From assembly GCF_042647165.1 (NCBI RefSeq), contig NZ_JBHRUV010000029.1: a stretch of DNA of 64,000 bases; one strand, 5' to 3'. The notes beneath the pieces are model-generated. The model made no database searches. It worked only from the letters and a program-made list of their open reading frames with translations, and was not told the origin of the DNA. A program made the translations under genes and the position numbers. Source of the stretch: Camelimonas abortus. GTDB taxonomy: Bacteria; Pseudomonadota; Alphaproteobacteria; Rhizobiales; Beijerinckiaceae. Positions 11,561-19,691 of this stretch are shown here, piece by piece. The number at the start of each line of letters is the position of its first letter. Positions within the stretch are counted from its first letter, which is position 1.

Positions 11561-12007
11561 TCAGTTCTTCTGGTCAGGCTCGGTGACCAGCGCGACCTTC
11601 CTGAACCCGCCGGCGGTGATCAGGCCCATCACCTGGGCGACACGGCCATAGTCCACCTTTTTCGAGCCGCGCAGGTAGATGCGCTCGTCCGGCCCGGCCT
11701 TCGCCGCCTCGCGCAGCGCCGGCACGAGGGCGTCGTCGCCGAGCTGGACGTTGTCGATGAAGATGCGGCCCTGGTCGTCCACGGAGACGGTGAGCGGCTT
11801 CTGCTCCACGTTCAGCGGCCCGGCCGCGCTCTGCGGCAGGTCCAGCGGCACGCCGGTGGCCATCATCGGCGCGGCCACCATGAACACGATGAGCAGCACC
11901 AGCACCACGTCGATGAAGGGGGTCATGTTGATGTCGGCGAAGCCCGCGCCGCGCCGCGCCCCGCGGCGCCTGCGCGCGCCGCCGCCCCCTGCCAGACCCA
12001 TGCCCAT
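11561..12007 (-). CDS. tolR: Tol proton-channel subunit TolR
   Basis: Inner-membrane subunit of the TolQ-TolR proton channel. It has 148 residues: a basic, Gly-rich N-terminus, then FADINMTPFIDVVLVLLIVF, in which the Asp of TPFID is the proton-carrying residue. A periplasmic ExbD/TolR domain follows. ATG 12007 has GAAGGGAGA 6 bases upstream; a second ATG at 12001 is in frame. It is 8 bp from tolA and 29 bp from tolQ. Confidence 0.96.
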   Translation of the reverse strand: MGMGLAGGGGARRRRGARRGAGFADINMTPFIDVVLVLLIVFMVAAPMMATGVPLDLPQSAAGPLNVEQKPLTVSVDDQGRIFIDNVQLGDDALVPALREAAKAGPDERIYLRGSKKVDYGRVAQVMGLITAGGFRKVALVTEPDQKN

Positions 12008-12036
12008 GCAGCGTCTCCCTTCGGTTGCGACGCCCG

Positions 12037-12750
12037 TCAGCCGGCGCGCCGGTCGTCGATCTGCCGGCTGAGGATGGAGGAGAATTCGTCGGCGAAGCCC
12101 TCGAGGCGCGTCTGCACGCGCGCGGCCTCGGCCTGGTAGCGGTTATAGGCGATCACCGCCGGAATGGCGGCGATGAGACCGATGGCGGTGGCGAACAGCG
12201 CCTCGGCGATGCCCGGCGCCACCACCGCCAGCGAGGTGTTCTTTGAGGCGGCGATGGCGCGGAACGAGGTCATGATGCCCCACACCGTGCCGAACAGGCC
12301 GATGAACGGCGCCGAGGAGCCGATGGTGGCCAGCACCATCAGGCGGCTCTCCACCTTCTCCATCTCGCGCTGGATGGCCACGTCCATCACCTTGTCGATG
12401 CGCTGCGGCAGCGAGGCGACGGACCGGGCCGCGCCTTCAAAGGAGCGCCTCCACTCATGCATGGCGGCCACGAACACCGCCGCCATGCCGCTGGGCTCGC
12501 CCTGGGCCTCGGCGCGGTAGAGCTCCTCCAGCGACTGGCCGGACCAGAACGCGTCCTCAAACGCGTCCATCTCCGCCTTCGCGCGGCGGAACATCAGCGC
12601 CTTGTCGACAATGATCGCCCAACACCACACGGACGCCCCGGCCAGGCCAAGCATCACCAGCTTGACGACCAGATGCGCCTGCCAGAACATGTGCCAGAAT
12701 GACACTTCCGCCACTGGCGCGGCGGCCTGCGCAACGTCAACGGGATTCAT
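12037..12750 (-). CDS. tolQ: Tol proton-channel subunit TolQ
   Basis: Inner-membrane subunit of the proton channel that powers TolA. It has 237 residues with three membrane segments: LVVKLVMLGLAGASVWCWAI, the segment around TIGSSAPFIGLFGTVWGIMT (the conserved channel signature), and ALFATAIGLIAAIPAVIAYN. The start at 12750 is supported by GGAAGGA. The open frame upstream to 12927 lacks a signal or family match. It is the first Tol gene of the transcript; a one-mismatch CtrA-like box lies about 200 bp upstream. Confidence 0.96.
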   Translation of the reverse strand: MNPVDVAQAAAPVAEVSFWHMFWQAHLVVKLVMLGLAGASVWCWAIIVDKALMFRRAKAEMDAFEDAFWSGQSLEELYRAEAQGEPSGMAAVFVAAMHEWRRSFEGAARSVASLPQRIDKVMDVAIQREMEKVESRLMVLATIGSSAPFIGLFGTVWGIMTSFRAIAASKNTSLAVVAPGIAEALFATAIGLIAAIPAVIAYNRYQAEAARVQTRLEGFADEFSSILSRQIDDRRAG

Positions 12751-12946
12751 GAAAATTCCTTCCGGCCGGTCTGCGATCCGTGGCGGCCGGCCTGAGACGG
12801 GGCCGCGCCCGCCCGGACCGGAAGCCGGCGCCATTTCCTGCCCTGTCCTCACCCGCGAATCTGTCGAAAACTGGGCCGCATCAGGGTGCTGCGATGACGT
12901 GTTGCGGCCGTCTCCGCCGGGCCGCACGCATGAAAACCCGTCGTGG

Positions 12947-12961
12947 TTAACGGCCCCTCAA
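12947..12961. promoter_or_regulatory. CtrA-like box upstream of tolQ (one mismatch)
   Basis: TTAACGGCCCCTCAA fits TTAA-N7-TTAA with one mismatch. It lies in the 370-bp gap between tolQ and the binding-protein gene, where tolQRAB-pal-cpoB transcription would begin. Confidence 0.3.
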
Positions 12962-13021
12962 CGGCGCTTCGCCCCGCGCGCTTCTCCCGGCCGGAGGGCC
13001 CGGCCGCGCCGCCCTGGCCCG

Positions 13022-13072
13022 GCGTTCAGGGCGCCTGAACGCAAACGGCCCGCCCGGATGACCGGACGGGCC
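13022..13072 (-). terminator. Tandem hairpins terminating the binding-protein gene
   Basis: Two hairpins follow the stop at 13121 on the minus strand. The first (13047-13072) has an 11-bp stem GGCCCGTCCGG / CCGGGCGGGCC with a TCAT loop and a GTTTGC tail. The second (13022-13042) is a perfect 9-bp stem GCGTTCAGG / CCTGAACGC. Together they should isolate tolQ from upstream transcription. The rest of the 12751-13120 gap shows only the CtrA-like box. Confidence 0.65.
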
Positions 13073-13120
13073 GCATCGCGACGCAAGGCCCGGGGGGACC
13101 GCCCCGGCCCCGGCTGCGCC

Positions 13121-14326
13121 TTACTCCGCCGACATCTCCTCCAGCACCACCCAGTCATTGCCCTGGAACTGCTGCAGCTGCAGGCGCTTGAACGGCACGT
13201 AGTCGTCGGGCGAGGTGTTGTAGGCGAGGCCCGGCAGCAGCGCCGGCGCGCGCACGTTCTTCAGGTTGGTGGCGATGCGCAGGATGTTCTCGCGCGTCAG
13301 GTTGTCGCCGGCCTCGCGCAGGATGTGCGCCATCACATGGGCGAACGAATAGGTGACGAAGCCGATTTCGTTGGTCTTGTCCTCATTGGGCAGGTATTTC
13401 TCGAGGAATTTCTTGTAGGCGATGACGTCCGGATCATTGGCCCAGCGCGGGCTGGTCATCTGCTTGTAGGGCGTGGCGCCGATGATGCCCTGCACCGTCT
13501 CCAGCCCCGCCGCCTCAAGGAACACGCGGCCGGTGGAGGGGCTCACCACCAGGTGCATGGGCTTCCAGTTCAGCTCGTGCACCTTCTTGAAGATCTGCGG
13601 CGTGGCCTTGCCTAGGCTGACGTTGAAGAACACGTCGGCGCCGGAGTTCTTCGCCGCCAGCACCTGGCTGTCCATCGTCGGGTCGGTCAGCTCGTAGGTG
13701 ACCTCCTTGACGATGTTCTTCACCCTGTCGCCGAGTCCCTTCTTGAAGCCGGCGACGTAATCCTTGCCGAAATCGTCGTTCTGGTAGAGGATCGCGATCT
13801 TGCCCTCCGGCCTGGCGCGGGCGACGTAGCGGCCGAACACCTCGCCCTCCGTGCCGTAAAGGAAGAAGGCGGGCGTGCTCCAGGGAAATTCCTTCGGCTG
13901 GTTCCACTTGTTGGCGCCGGTAGAGACCAGCAGCTGCGGAATCTTGCGCGCGTTGAGATATTTCTGCACCGCCGACTGCGCCGCCGTGCCGCTGGAGCCA
14001 AACAGCAGCAGCACGCCCTCCTGCTCCACCAGCTTGCGGGTCTGCTCCACGGTCTTGGGCGGCGAGAAGGCGTCGTCCAGCGAGATCAGGTTGACCTTGC
14101 GGCCGTTGATGCCCCCCTGCTCCTCGTTGAGCATGCGGAAATAGGCCACCTCGGTGCGGCCCTGGATGCCGTGCGCCGACAGCGGACCGCTGTAGGGCAT
14201 GGTCTGGCCGATCCTGATCTCGGTGTCGCTGGCGCCCTGGTCATATTTCTTCCCGGCGTCGGCCAGCGCCGGGCCGGCGCAGACCAGCGCCGCCGCGGCG
14301 AGCGCCGCCAGCAGCCTGCGTGACAT
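13121..14326 (-). CDS. Orphan branched-chain-amino-acid-type ABC substrate-binding protein
   Basis: Periplasmic solute-binding protein of the Leu/Ile/Val (Peripla_BP_6) family, 401 residues. A cleavable signal peptide (SRRLLAALAAAALVCAGPAL, cleaved after LADA) is followed by IRIGQTMPYSGPLSAHGIQG, GKIAILYQNDDFGKDYVAG and VTYELTDPTMDSQVLAAKNS, typical of the two-lobed fold. The start is fixed by AAGGGAGGAAACC before the ATG. No permease or ATPase genes are nearby, so its transporter lies elsewhere. It sits between ybgC and tolQ, which are usually adjacent. Substrate unknown; related proteins bind amino acids, amides or aromatic acids. Confidence 0.9.
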   Translation of the reverse strand: MSRRLLAALAAAALVCAGPALADAGKKYDQGASDTEIRIGQTMPYSGPLSAHGIQGRTEVAYFRMLNEEQGGINGRKVNLISLDDAFSPPKTVEQTRKLVEQEGVLLLFGSSGTAAQSAVQKYLNARKIPQLLVSTGANKWNQPKEFPWSTPAFFLYGTEGEVFGRYVARARPEGKIAILYQNDDFGKDYVAGFKKGLGDRVKNIVKEVTYELTDPTMDSQVLAAKNSGADVFFNVSLGKATPQIFKKVHELNWKPMHLVVSPSTGRVFLEAAGLETVQGIIGATPYKQMTSPRWANDPDVIAYKKFLEKYLPNEDKTNEIGFVTYSFAHVMAHILREAGDNLTRENILRIATNLKNVRAPALLPGLAYNTSPDDYVPFKRLQLQQFQGNDWVVLEEMSAE

Positions 14327-14663
14327 GGTTTCCTCCCTTGCAGATCTCCGTCTGTCAGGGAGAAGTGTAATCACCTTTGCACGTTCCAGGCACCGCGCCT
14401 GACGCATCGCCGCCCGGCGTTCAGGTAATCGCCAGGGGCGGCGCCGGCGCCCCGCCATGCCCCCGCCATGAACCTGGCGCGGGCGACGATGGGGCCGTCA
14501 GTCATGGGCGCCGCAATGTCCGTATCCGTCCGGACGCCAGATTCGTCCCCGGGGCCGGACCGCTGGCCAGGGCGTCCCATGGAGCGCGCGCACGGCGCGC
14601 GCCGTCGGGGGCGGCGCGCGCTCCGCGTTTTCCGGCGGGGCGCGGAAGAAGGCGGCCGGGGCC
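14327..14663. other. Intergenic region between ybgC and the binding-protein gene
   Basis: A 337-bp non-coding stretch. At 14581-14624 an 11-bp stem (GGAGCGCGCGC / GCGCGCGCTCC) encloses a smaller GC hairpin. On the minus strand it has no U-tract; on the plus strand it is followed by GCGTTTTCC. It lies 40 bp past the ybgC stop and may help end the ruv-ybgC transcript. No clear promoter for the binding-protein gene is visible. Confidence 0.4.
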
Positions 14664-15119
14664 TTACGCCGGTTCGCCGCCGAGCAGGGCGCGAATCCCG
14701 TCGGGAATGCGCGCCGGCCTGCCGCCGACGATGGCGGCCACGCGCACCTCGGCGGTGAGGATCTCCACGCCGTCGCGCAGGATGCGCTGGTCGATGATCA
14801 TGGAGGCGCCGCGCATTTCGCGGGTGCGCGTCTCCACCACCAGCACGTCGTCCATCATCGCCGGCAGCTTCCAGTCGATGGTCATGCGGCGCACGGCGAA
14901 GAACAGCCCGCCGGCGGCCAGCAGCGCCGACTGGTTGGCGCCCACGGCGCGCAGTGATTCGGTGCGGCCGCGCTCCAGGAAGCGCAGGTAGTTGGCGTGA
15001 TAGACGATCCCGGAAAAATCCGTGTCTTCGTAATAGACGCGCAGCGTGAGGTAATGCGCCCCATCCCTGACGACGCCGCTGGCCGGTTCGCCGGCGACTT
15101 TCTCCGCAGCGGTGCTCAT
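14664..15119 (-). CDS. ybgC: YbgC-type acyl-CoA thioesterase (Tol-Pal associated)
   Basis: Hotdog-fold thioesterase of 151 residues, usually the first gene of tol-pal operons; in other bacteria it hydrolyses short or malonyl-type acyl-CoA and associates with phospholipid enzymes. The active-site region YYEDTDFSGIVYHANYLRF is at 29-47 with Asp34 and His41. Its ATG overlaps the ruvB stop by four bases (ATGA), so translation is coupled. It is separated here from tolQ by the binding-protein gene. Confidence 0.93.
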   Translation of the reverse strand: MSTAAEKVAGEPASGVVRDGAHYLTLRVYYEDTDFSGIVYHANYLRFLERGRTESLRAVGANQSALLAAGGLFFAVRRMTIDWKLPAMMDDVLVVETRTREMRGASMIIDQRILRDGVEILTAEVRVAAIVGGRPARIPDGIRALLGGEPA

Positions 15120-16246
15120 TCTCCCTGTGCCTCCCCGTCAGCATCACGAAACAGCGCGTATTGGGAGCCGCCGCGCGCCGGCTCCGCAAGCCCAAGATGA
15201 CGGAATGCGTGCGGCGTCAACAGGCGTCCGCGCGGGGTGCGCTGCACGAATCCCTGCTGGATGAGGTAGGGCTCGATGATCTCCTCAATGGCGTCGCGCG
15301 GCTCGGAGAGCGCCGCGGCGATGGTCTCCACCCCCACCGGACCGCCGCCGAAAGAGAGCGCGATCAGCCGCAGGTACTTGCGGTCCATCAGGTCGAGGCC
15401 GGCGGGATCGACGTCAAGCAGGCTGAGCGCCCGGTCGGCGATCTCGCGCGTCACCGCCGGCGCGTCCGCCACCACGGCGAAGTCCCGCACCCGGCGGAGC
15501 AGCCGCCCGGCGATGCGCGGGGTGCCGCGCGAGCGGCGGGCGATCTCGTTGGCCCCCTCGTCGGTCATGCCGACGCCAATCACCCGCGCGCCGCGCTTCA
15601 CGATCAGCTCGAGCTCCTCCACCGTGTAAAACTGCAGGCGGATGGGGATGCCGAAGCGGTCGCGCAGCGGCGTGGTCAGCAGGCCCTGGCGGGTGGTGGC
15701 GCCCACAAGGGTGAATTTCGGCAGGTCGATCTTCACCGAACGGGCGGAGGGGCCTTCGCCGATGATCAGGTCAAGCTGGTAGTCCTCCATCGCCGGATAG
15801 AGAATCTCCTCCACCGCCGGATTGAGGCGGTGGATCTCGTCGATGAACAGGACGTCGCGCTCCTCCAGATTGGTGAGCTGGGCGGCGAGATCGCCGGCGC
15901 GGGCGATCACCGGGCCCGAGGTGGAGCGGAAATTGACGCCGAGCTCCCGCGCCACGATCTGCGCCAGCGTGGTCTTGCCAAGGCCGGGCGGCCCGACGAA
16001 CAGCACGTGATCGAGCGCCTCGTTGCGGGCGCGCGCCGCCTGGATGAACACGGCGAGATTGGCCCGCGCCTGGGCCTGGCCGATGAATTCGTCAAGGGCG
16101 AGCGGACGGATCGAGGCCTCGATCTCGTCGCCAGTCTCCTCCGCCGCCACCAGACGCTGCGGCGCCGGCGCGGCCCCCCTTCCGGCTCCCCTGCCGGAGC
16201 CGCCGCGCCGCCCGCCTGCCCTGCCTGCTCCGTCCGTGCTGCTCAT
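15116..16246 (-). CDS. ruvB: Holliday junction helicase subunit RuvB
   Basis: AAA+ motor that drives branch migration of Holliday junctions with RuvA. It has 376 residues: an unusual Gly/Arg-rich N-terminal extension of about 30 residues, Walker A GPPGLGKT at 85-92, Walker B FIDEIHRL, sensor GATTRQGLLTTPLRDRFG, and the winged-helix DNA-binding domain with RTPRGRLLTPHAFRHLGL. It ends in a 4-base overlap with ybgC and starts 110 bp after ruvA. It is probably induced with ruvC and ruvA from the LexA-box promoter. Confidence 0.97.
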   Translation of the reverse strand: MSSTDGAGRAGGRRGGSGRGAGRGAAPAPQRLVAAEETGDEIEASIRPLALDEFIGQAQARANLAVFIQAARARNEALDHVLFVGPPGLGKTTLAQIVARELGVNFRSTSGPVIARAGDLAAQLTNLEERDVLFIDEIHRLNPAVEEILYPAMEDYQLDLIIGEGPSARSVKIDLPKFTLVGATTRQGLLTTPLRDRFGIPIRLQFYTVEELELIVKRGARVIGVGMTDEGANEIARRSRGTPRIAGRLLRRVRDFAVVADAPAVTREIADRALSLLDVDPAGLDLMDRKYLRLIALSFGGGPVGVETIAAALSEPRDAIEEIIEPYLIQQGFVQRTPRGRLLTPHAFRHLGLAEPARGGSQYALFRDADGEAQGE

Positions 16247-16356
16247 CCTGCTTCCACTTCCGGGGCTTCAGCCTGCGCCCGCCCGTCTTGCTGCGACCGC
16301 AGGCGGACCGCCCGCCGTCCCGTGTCCGTCTGTCCGCCGGCGCCGGCCGGCGGCGC

Positions 16357-16980
16357 TCACGCGCCCTTCGCCAGCTGCTTCAGGCCGAGGCGGATCAGCG
16401 TGCGCGCGTCCGCGTCCTCGCCGGCCTCGCGCATGGCCGCGGCCACCGCGCCGGCCGCCTGGGGCTGGCCATAGCCCAGGTTCACCAGGGCGGAGACGGC
16501 GTCGGCCGCGGCCCCGCCCTCCCCCGCGCCGGCGGGGGGCGCGGCGAGGCGCGCCGCCGCCATGTCAGTATGGCCGAAGGCCGGGGCCTTGTCCTTCAGC
16601 TCGGAAATGATGCGCGCCGCGAGCTTGGGCCCCACCCCCGGGGCGCGGCCCACCGCCGCCCTGTCGCCCATGGCGATGGCCGCGGCGAGGGCCGCCGGAT
16701 CCAGCGCCGACAGCACCCCGAGCGCCACCCGCGCGCCCACGCCCTGCACGTTCTGCAGCAGGCGGAACCACTCCCGCTCCGCGTCGGTGCGGAAACCGTA
16801 GAGGCGGATCATGTCCTCGCGCACGTGGGTCTCGATGGACAGCGCCACCGCCTCGCCCGCGCGCGGCAGGTTCTGCAGCGTGCGCGTGGAGCAGTGCACC
16901 ATATAGCCGACGCCGTGCACGTCGATGATGGCGTAGTCCTCGCCGACGCTGTCGACCACGCCCTTCAGCCGACCGATCAT
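16357..16980 (-). CDS. ruvA: Holliday junction DNA-binding subunit RuvA
   Basis: Tetrameric subunit that binds four-way junctions and loads RuvB. It has 207 residues starting MIGRLKGVVDSVGEDYAII. Domain I is an OB fold. Domain II carries helix-hairpin-helix motifs (LLQNVQGVGARVALGVLSAL, GRAPGVGPKLAARIISELKD), and domain III (ALVNLGYGQPQAAGAVAAAM) contacts RuvB. The start overlaps the ruvC stop by four bases (ATGA). The long open frame upstream is only a ruvC shadow. Confidence 0.97.
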   Translation of the reverse strand: MIGRLKGVVDSVGEDYAIIDVHGVGYMVHCSTRTLQNLPRAGEAVALSIETHVREDMIRLYGFRTDAEREWFRLLQNVQGVGARVALGVLSALDPAALAAAIAMGDRAAVGRAPGVGPKLAARIISELKDKAPAFGHTDMAAARLAAPPAGAGEGGAAADAVSALVNLGYGQPQAAGAVAAAMREAGEDADARTLIRLGLKQLAKGA

Positions 16981-17504
16981 CGCCCGCCTCCCGCGGCCAG
17001 CACCGCCGCCGCCCGCCGCGCCGCGCCGCGATGCTGGGCGTGGGTGATGGCCACCGCCAGGGCGTCGGCGGCGTCGGCCGACTCGGGCGCGGCCTTCGGC
17101 AGCAGCGCCTTCACCATGGCCTCCACCTGATGTTTTCCGGCATGGCCCACGCCCACCACGGTCTTCTTCACCTTGTTGGCGGAGTACTCCGAAACCGGCG
17201 CGCCATACAGCGCCGGCGCAAGCAGCGCCACGCCGCGCGCCTGGCCCAGCTTCAGCGTTGACTGGGGATCCCGGTTCACGAAGGTCTCCTCCACCGCCAC
17301 CTCGTCCGGCGTCCAGGCGCGCAGCACCCCGGCGAGGCCGTCGTGCAACTGCCGCAGCCGCAGGGCGAGACCGTCGGCGTCCGACGAGCGCACGCAGCCG
17401 CACGCCACGAAGCTGAGGCGCGTGCCGGTGACGTCGATGACCCCCCAGCCGGTGCGGCGCAGGCCAGGGTCAATGCCGAGGATGCGAATCGTTTCGGTGG
17501 CCAT
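16977..17504 (-). CDS. ruvC: Holliday junction resolvase RuvC
   Basis: Endonuclease that resolves Holliday junctions by symmetric nicks. It has 175 residues: ILGIDPGLRRTGWGVI with the first catalytic Asp12, then VEETF, and DAADALAVAITHAQHR holding the C-terminal acidic residues. ATG 17504 gives the canonical N-terminus but has no good Shine-Dalgarno sequence; ATG 17546 is less likely because the LexA box would then lie inside the coding region. First gene of ruvC-ruvA-ruvB-ybgC. Confidence 0.96.
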   Translation of the reverse strand: MATETIRILGIDPGLRRTGWGVIDVTGTRLSFVACGCVRSSDADGLALRLRQLHDGLAGVLRAWTPDEVAVEETFVNRDPQSTLKLGQARGVALLAPALYGAPVSEYSANKVKKTVVGVGHAGKHQVEAMVKALLPKAAPESADAADALAVAITHAQHRGAARRAAAVLAAGGGR

Positions 17505-17518
17505 GCTGCAATCAGACC

Positions 17519-17533
17519 GAACAAATTGTGAAC
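17519..17533 (-). promoter_or_regulatory. LexA (SOS) box GTTC-N7-GTTC upstream of ruvC
   Basis: The minus strand reads GTTCACAATTTGTTC, an exact match to the alphaproteobacterial LexA operator. It lies 15 bp before the ruvC ATG and directly downstream of a -35-like TTGACT (17538-17543), so LexA would block the promoter. It predicts DNA-damage induction of ruvCAB. Confidence 0.88.
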
Positions 17534-17609
17534 ATACAGTCAACATCCCACGGCTCCGCGCCCGGCCGGCGCGCGGCGGCGCGATGGCGGCTGTCCGGCC
17601 CCGCGCAGC

Positions 17610-17634
17610 AAAAAGGGCGGCCGCGGGGCCGCCC
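17610..17634 (-). terminator. Rho-independent terminator of yebC
   Basis: On the minus strand, GGGCGGCC and GGCCGCCC pair around a 4-base loop and run straight into TTTTTGC. It lies 28 bp after the yebC stop. Confidence 0.88.
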
Positions 17635-17661
17635 CTGGTTCGCGCGGCGCGGCGGCGCGCC

Positions 17662-18411
17662 TCACTCGCCGGAAAACTTCGCCATCAGCGCCTCGGAGAG
17701 GTCGAAGTTGCCGTAAACGTTCTGCACGTCGTCGTGGTTGTCGAGGCTGGCGACGAGGCGCAGCACCTTCTCGCCGGTCTCGTCGTCGACGGCGACGGTG
17801 TTCTGCGGGCGCCAGGTGAGGGCGGCCTTGCGGGCGTCGCCGAACTTCGCCTCGAGCGCCTTCGCCACCTCGTGCAGGCTCTCGGCCGAGGTGATGATTT
17901 CGTGGCCGTCCTCGCTGGAGACGACGTCGTCGGCGCCGGCCTCGATGGCGGCCTCCAGAACGGCGTCCGCGTCGCCGACGCTGGCGTCGAACTCGACCAC
18001 GCCCACGCGATCGAACATGAACGACACCGCGCCGGTTTCGGCGAGGCTGCCGCCGGCCTTGGTGAAGATGGAGCGCACGTCGGAGGCGGTGCGGTTGCGG
18101 TTGTCGGTCAGCGCCTCGACGATGATGGCCACGCCGCCGGGAGCGTAACCCTCGTAGCGGATCTCCTCATAGGCCTCGGAGTCGCCGCCCTGGGCCTTCT
18201 TGATGGCGCGCTCGATGTTCTCCTTGGGCATGTTCTCGGCGCGGGCGGCCAGCACCGCGGCGCGCAGGCGCGGGTTCATGGCCGGGTCCGGCAGGCCGAG
18301 CTTCGCCGCCACGGTGATTTCGCGCGCCAGCTTGGAGAACAGCTTGGAGCGCGCCGCGTCGGCCTTGCCCTTGCGGTGCATGATGTTCTTGAACTGTGAA
18401 TGTCCGGCCAT
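17662..18411 (-). CDS. yebC: YebC/PmpR/TACO1-family protein
   Basis: A 249-residue cytosolic protein with the family N-terminus MAGHSQFKNIMHRKGKADAARSK trimmed at the ATG 18411. Three-domain proteins of this family act as transcription regulators or, as shown for some members, as factors that relieve ribosome stalling at proline-rich stretches. Conserved GYAPGGVAIIVEALTDNRNR and EVAKALEAKFG segments are present. yebC lies next to ruvC in many proteobacteria; here it has its own terminator. Confidence 0.94.
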   Translation of the reverse strand: MAGHSQFKNIMHRKGKADAARSKLFSKLAREITVAAKLGLPDPAMNPRLRAAVLAARAENMPKENIERAIKKAQGGDSEAYEEIRYEGYAPGGVAIIVEALTDNRNRTASDVRSIFTKAGGSLAETGAVSFMFDRVGVVEFDASVGDADAVLEAAIEAGADDVVSSEDGHEIITSAESLHEVAKALEAKFGDARKAALTWRPQNTVAVDDETGEKVLRLVASLDNHDDVQNVYGNFDLSEALMAKFSGE

Positions 18412-18673
18412 GTGACCTCGTCATCCCTTGCGGCCCCGGCCTGGCCGGCGGCCCGTGATCCTGGACGGCATGAGGCGGCGCGCGTGGTCCCGCCAGAACC
18501 GCCGGCGCGCCGCCGCGGCGGGAGGCCCCTTCCGGGGAGCTCCGCCGGCGCCGCGCCTGCAGCGCCCTGCCATGCCGGTCTAACGCGGCGCCCTTATAAG
18601 ACCATGACGGACAGCATGAAAGCGGCGCCGCGCAATCTCCCGGCACGGAAAACAGCCGCGACGCCCGGCCCGG

Positions 18674-19498
18674 TCACGGCTCCCAGAACGCCGGAACCGA
18701 TTCCTCAAGGCCCGGGCCAAGCCGCACCGCCGCCACGCGCACGGCGAGGCCGGTGCGCGGATCGGTCTCCACGGCGACGCCGCACAGCGTCGCCGGGCCG
18801 GCGGCCGGCTCGAAGCGCGAGCCCGGGGTTTTCTGCAGGAAACGGCGCACCGGCTCGTCCTTCTGCATGCCGATGACGCTGTCATAGTCGCCGCACATGC
18901 CGGCGTCGGACATGTAGGCGGTGCCGCCCTGCAGGATGCGGTGATCGGCCGTGGGCGTGTGGGTGTGGGTGCCCACCACCAGCGTCGCGCGGCCGTCGAC
19001 GAAATGGCCGAACGCCTGCTTCTCGCTGGTGGCCTCGGCGTGGAAGTCGATGACGATGGCGTCGCAGGCCTCGCCCAGCGGGCAGGCGGCCAGCTCGCGC
19101 TCGGCCACGGCGAAGGGGTCGTCCAGCGCCTCCATGAACACACGGCCCATCAGGTTCATCACCATGACCCGGCCGCCGGCGGCGGTCTCCACCATGGCGG
19201 CGCCGCGCCCGGGCGTGCCGGGCGGAAAATTGGCCGGGCGCACCATGCGCGGCTGGCGCTCGGCGAACACCAGCGCCTCGCGGTTGTCGAAGGCGTGGTT
19301 GCCGAGGGTCACCACGTCGGCGCCGGCGTCGAGCAGTTCGGAGCAGATCGCCTCGGTGATGCCGAAGCCGCCGGCGGAATTTTCGCCATTGACCACGACG
19401 CAGTCCAGCGACCAGCGCGACCGCAGCTCCGGCAGGCGCTCCGTCACCGCCTCCCGCCCCGCCCGGCCGCAGACATCTCCCAGAAACAGCAAGCGCAT
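18674..19498 (-). CDS. YmdB-family metallophosphoesterase
   Basis: A 274-residue protein of the TIGR00282 family, related to Bacillus YmdB, a 2',3'-cyclic-nucleotide phosphodiesterase. The start LLFLGDVCGRAGREAVTERL has the metal-binding Asp. NGENSAGGFGI, GNHAFDN, DFHAEATSEKQA and VGTHTHTPTADHRIL supply the other metal ligands. It lies downstream of 5-formyl-THF cyclo-ligase on the same strand with a 193-bp gap. Its role in alphaproteobacteria is not established. Confidence 0.88.
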   Translation of the reverse strand: MRLLFLGDVCGRAGREAVTERLPELRSRWSLDCVVVNGENSAGGFGITEAICSELLDAGADVVTLGNHAFDNREALVFAERQPRMVRPANFPPGTPGRGAAMVETAAGGRVMVMNLMGRVFMEALDDPFAVAERELAACPLGEACDAIVIDFHAEATSEKQAFGHFVDGRATLVVGTHTHTPTADHRILQGGTAYMSDAGMCGDYDSVIGMQKDEPVRRFLQKTPGSRFEPAAGPATLCGVAVETDPRTGLAVRVAAVRLGPGLEESVPAFWEP

Positions 19499-19691
19499 GG
19501 CCCCTCCGCCCGGCTGGCGGCCGCCCCCCGCCCCGCTCCCGCGGAAGCCCGGGGCGCGGCCGCGCTGACGCCGCGCGCCACAGGCGCGGCGTCCATACCC
19601 CAACGCCGGCTGGATAACACGACGCGACGGGCTGGCCTATGTTCCGGAAGCGGCGGCCGCAGATTTTCCTGCCGGACGGCCGGCGCGCCGG

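Noticed and set aside
17505..17546. Longer RuvC start at ATG 17546
   Set aside because: It would add 14 unconserved residues and place the LexA box inside the coding sequence.
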